5,923 nucleotides of DNA from Nitrososphaeraceae archaeon (GTDB taxonomy: Archaea; Thermoproteota; Nitrososphaeria; Nitrososphaerales; Nitrososphaeraceae): the NCBI GenBank assembly GCA_025937665.1, contig JAICQW010000113.1, forward strand, positions 1-5,923, given 5' to 3'. The notes beneath the pieces were generated by a model. That model worked only from the letters and a program-made list of their open reading frames with translations. It was not told the DNA's origin and did not search any database. This document shows positions 4,723 through 5,923 of the stretch, one piece after another (the stretch's first letter is position 1; each line of letters starts with the position of its first letter). Both the position numbers and the translations under genes were made by a program.

Positions 4723-4832
4723 ATAATTACTGCACAACATTGGTTATAATCACTGATAGGTCAAGAAAGAAGTTCGTAGGCGGTCCACCAGGATGAAACG
4801 TGTAATTTCGTGCTTTGGTTGAAATAGTATGC

Positions 4833-4848
4833 TCTATAAATTATAAAA
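4833..4848 (+). promoter_or_regulatory. TATA-rich promoter candidate before a structured region
   Basis: TCTATAAATTATAAAAAA contains two overlapping TATA-like cores, TATAAATT and TTATAAAA, centred near 4838 and 4844. They would start plus-strand transcription at about 4865-4871. No start codon of a real gene lies there, which points to a non-coding transcript. Confidence 0.35.
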
Positions 4849-4859
4849 AACTTATAATC

Positions 4860-4992
4860 TGACAGGAGGCAACAATTGACGAATTGTTTACAAGTATTCC
4901 GTGACGCAACAGAAAATGTCCTCCTATCATTCGGTGTGGAAGTTATTTTAAATCTCCAAATACCATATTAAAAATTTACACCCGATTTTTTT
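4860..4992 (+). ncRNA. Candidate structured small RNA
   Basis: Bases 4860-4869 pair with 4920-4929 (nine of ten pairs, one C-A mismatch), enclosing a perfect 7-bp hairpin AACAATT/AATTGTT (4871-4877 and 4882-4888, loop GACG). A second element pairs TCGGTGT (4931-4937) with ACACCCGA (4978-4985) with one bulged C, and is followed at once by seven T (4986-4992), a terminator-like ending. A TATA-rich promoter candidate lies just upstream. No protein frame explains the segment. It does not resemble tRNA, 5S, SRP or RNase P RNA, and I cannot assign it to a known class. The structure was found by eye and has no covariation support. Confidence 0.3.
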
Positions 4993-5059
4993 GTTGCTCT
5001 TTGCAACTTAGTAGAATTAGTAAATAGAAATAGATTTGACAAATCTCTGTTAAGAAAAA

Positions 5060-5067
5060 TTTATAAA
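5060..5067 (+). promoter_or_regulatory. TATA box upstream of the lysine-rich small gene
   Basis: TTTATAAA is centred at 5063.5 and predicts a transcript start near 5090, giving a leader of about 15 bases before the TTG at 5106, or about 5 bases before a GTG at 5096 in another frame. Confidence 0.5.
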
Positions 5068-5105
5068 GTTCTAATATTCTAAAGACGGGCGTAAAGTGAC
5101 ACCAA

Positions 5106-5318
5106 TTGGTAAAGAAGAAAATACTATCTAAAAAACGTGAAAAAAAATCAAACAGCAAGAATTCTGTCAGTTCGGATCGCATATTAAGAAAGCATCTTAC
5201 CAAGATAACTGCAAATGAATTAAAAAAATTAAAAACCGATGAATCTTACAAAGATGGATTTCTATTGGCTATAAGGCTAATGACCTCAGAGTTGAAGACT
5301 ATAGTATTTAGTAAATAG
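5106..5318 (+). CDS. Lysine-rich small hypothetical protein
   Basis: From the TTG at 5106 the frame gives 70 residues. The N-terminal 20 are strongly basic (VKKKILSKKREKKSNSK), followed by SSDRILRKHLTKITANELKKLKTDESYKDGF and a more hydrophobic end (LLAIRLMTSELKTIVFSK). There is no signal peptide or membrane segment; a nucleic-acid-contacting basic arm followed by a helical domain is the simplest reading. I do not recognise the family. The TTG start is weak. A GTG at 5096 in another frame reads VTPIGKEEN and would join this frame if one A were missing from the run at 5118-5121, so the true N-terminus may be different. A TATA box at 5060-5067 lies upstream, and a T-rich run (about 5344-5349) lies 25 bases past the stop. 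Confidence 0.55.
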   Translation: MVKKKILSKKREKKSNSKNSVSSDRILRKHLTKITANELKKLKTDESYKDGFLLAIRLMTSELKTIVFSK

Positions 5319-5531
5319 TTAGTGTTGGCCATTAATCGAATTTGTTTTTATAACTGAATAATTCTGTAAGGTCATTTGTTGTTCTTTACATACGTGGTAA
5401 AAGATCCAATCCAAAATTCGCAATTCGCTATCTTAAATATCAGATTCAAATATAGAATCTTTCTTCTTTATTTCCTGTATAGTTTCATTCATCCTGGACC
5501 CAATAAGACTACAAATTTCCACGTCGGGATT

Positions 5532-5645
5532 TTACATATTTCCCAATACCCAATTGATTAATTCAATCCTTTTCCATTGATCTCGTCTATGAATTGTATC
5601 CTGATTAGGCCCGTCCAGTGCCCTTTGAAGATTCTTGAATTTCAT
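5532..5645 (-). CDS. Very short possible gene, 37 residues
   Basis: The ATG at 5645 opens MKFKNLQRALDGPNQDTIHR, then RDQWKRIELINWVLGNM and TAA at 5532-5534. The composition is protein-like (charged and amphipathic, with two Trp). A GTATAT element (5668-5673, minus strand) is centred 25-26 bases upstream, as at other starts here. It overlaps an AT-driven plus-strand frame that looks spurious. It may be a genuine small protein, the remnant of a decayed gene, or chance. The rest of 5319-5771 shows no other gene. Confidence 0.28.
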   Translation of the reverse strand: MKFKNLQRALDGPNQDTIHRRDQWKRIELINWVLGNM

Positions 5646-5771
5646 TTTGTAAAATCTGCTCTATCCCATATACTAAGTAGTGATAACGAAGATTTATTAT
5701 AACACGTGCCTTGTAGAGGGGGGACCATGAGAAACGGATAATAAGGTCACGTTAGCATCTGTAGAAACCAA

Positions 5772-5923
5772 TTGAGCAAGAAAAAGAAGGTCTTGATTAT
5801 GGTAATAGCCCTTTTCGCAATAATTGGAATTCTTTTCGCCGTTCTAATAGGCATATATCATTACATGAGTCACAGAATGCAGCAAGAAATTGGTGATTCA
5901 ATGGAGTCGTATAACCCAAATCC
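5772..5923 (+). CDS. N-terminal part of a membrane-anchored protein (3' end outside window)
   Basis: The frame is open to the right edge; 50 complete codons are visible. From the TTG at 5772 it reads MSKKKKVLIMVIALFAIIGI, then LFAVLIGIYHYMSHRMQQEI. This is a run of four lysines, a hydrophobic segment of about 21 residues and a polar, probably outer, continuation with GDSMESYNPNP. This is a typical signal anchor or uncleaved signal peptide; there is no lipobox cysteine. An ATG at 5799 is possible but would remove the lysine cluster, so the TTG is preferred. TATA-like elements at 5693-5702 and about 5737-5745 precede it. A four-codon ORF (MRNG, ATG at 5727) after a GAGGGGGG tract lies in the putative leader. 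The function cannot be told from this fragment. Confidence 0.6.
   Translation, partial: MSKKKKVLIMVIALFAIIGILFAVLIGIYHYMSHRMQQEIGDSMESYNPN

Noticed and set aside
4976..5203. 75-codon Phe/Leu-rich minus-strand frame
   Set aside because: It is antisense to the lysine-rich gene; its Phe/Leu richness is simply the complement of the A-rich lysine codons.
5376..5561. 61-codon plus-strand frame with TTG start
   Set aside because: It is rich in Phe, Ile and Tyr as expected from AT-rich DNA, has no promoter or family resemblance, and lies opposite a slightly better small frame.

Overview
This AT-rich window looks like an accessory stretch of a Thaumarchaeota (Nitrososphaeria, ammonia-oxidising archaeon) chromosome; the Nitrososphaera/Nitrosocosmicus group is my best guess. 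The case rests on three things. Archaeal TATA-like boxes sit about 25-28 bases upstream of start codons, leaving almost no 5' leader. One small protein begins MGRTVP and resembles a short archaeal family I remember. The proteins are small, acidic or lysine-rich and mostly uncharacterised. There are no rRNA, tRNA, CRISPR, transposase or phage genes. The lineage call is inference and was not tested by a search.

Layout. Positions 1-1690 hold a cluster of PRC-barrel/DUF2171-like proteins. A 5'-truncated gene (2-421, +) carries two nearly identical copies of the domain. A two-domain gene (597-1229, -) converges on it, and a one-domain gene (1306-1686, +) diverges from the two-domain gene across a 76-bp intergenic region with two back-to-back TATA boxes. 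Positions 1687-2055 are non-coding with one hairpin. Next come a small winged-helix protein (2056-2283, -) and a single-pass membrane protein (2436-2807, -). A small helical protein (2894-3055, +) diverges from the membrane protein; an in-frame TGA lies between its SD-led start and an upstream ATG.

Positions 3238-4170 (-) encode a secreted protein: signal peptide, acidic and N-Q-T-rich linker with five N-glycosylation sequons, and a C-terminal domain that looks OB-fold-like. Just upstream on the same strand is the MGRTVP-type protein (4085-4477), whose frame runs on through the secreted gene's promoter and signal-peptide region, probably after loss of its normal stop. Positions 4510-5100 have no convincing gene but hold several hairpins and a possible promoter-structured RNA-terminator unit (about 4833-4992). 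A lysine-rich small protein (5106-5318, +), a doubtful 37-residue ORF (5532-5645, -) and the start of a membrane-anchored protein (5772 to the window end, +) complete the window.

No metabolic pathway or defence operon is visible. Most genes appear to have their own promoter rather than share an operon. The most notable signals are the mosaic domain duplication at the left edge, the clustering of five PRC-barrel-like domains in 1.7 kb, a 9-bp element at the same place in two promoters, the run-on gene overlap near 4250, and the candidate non-coding RNA.
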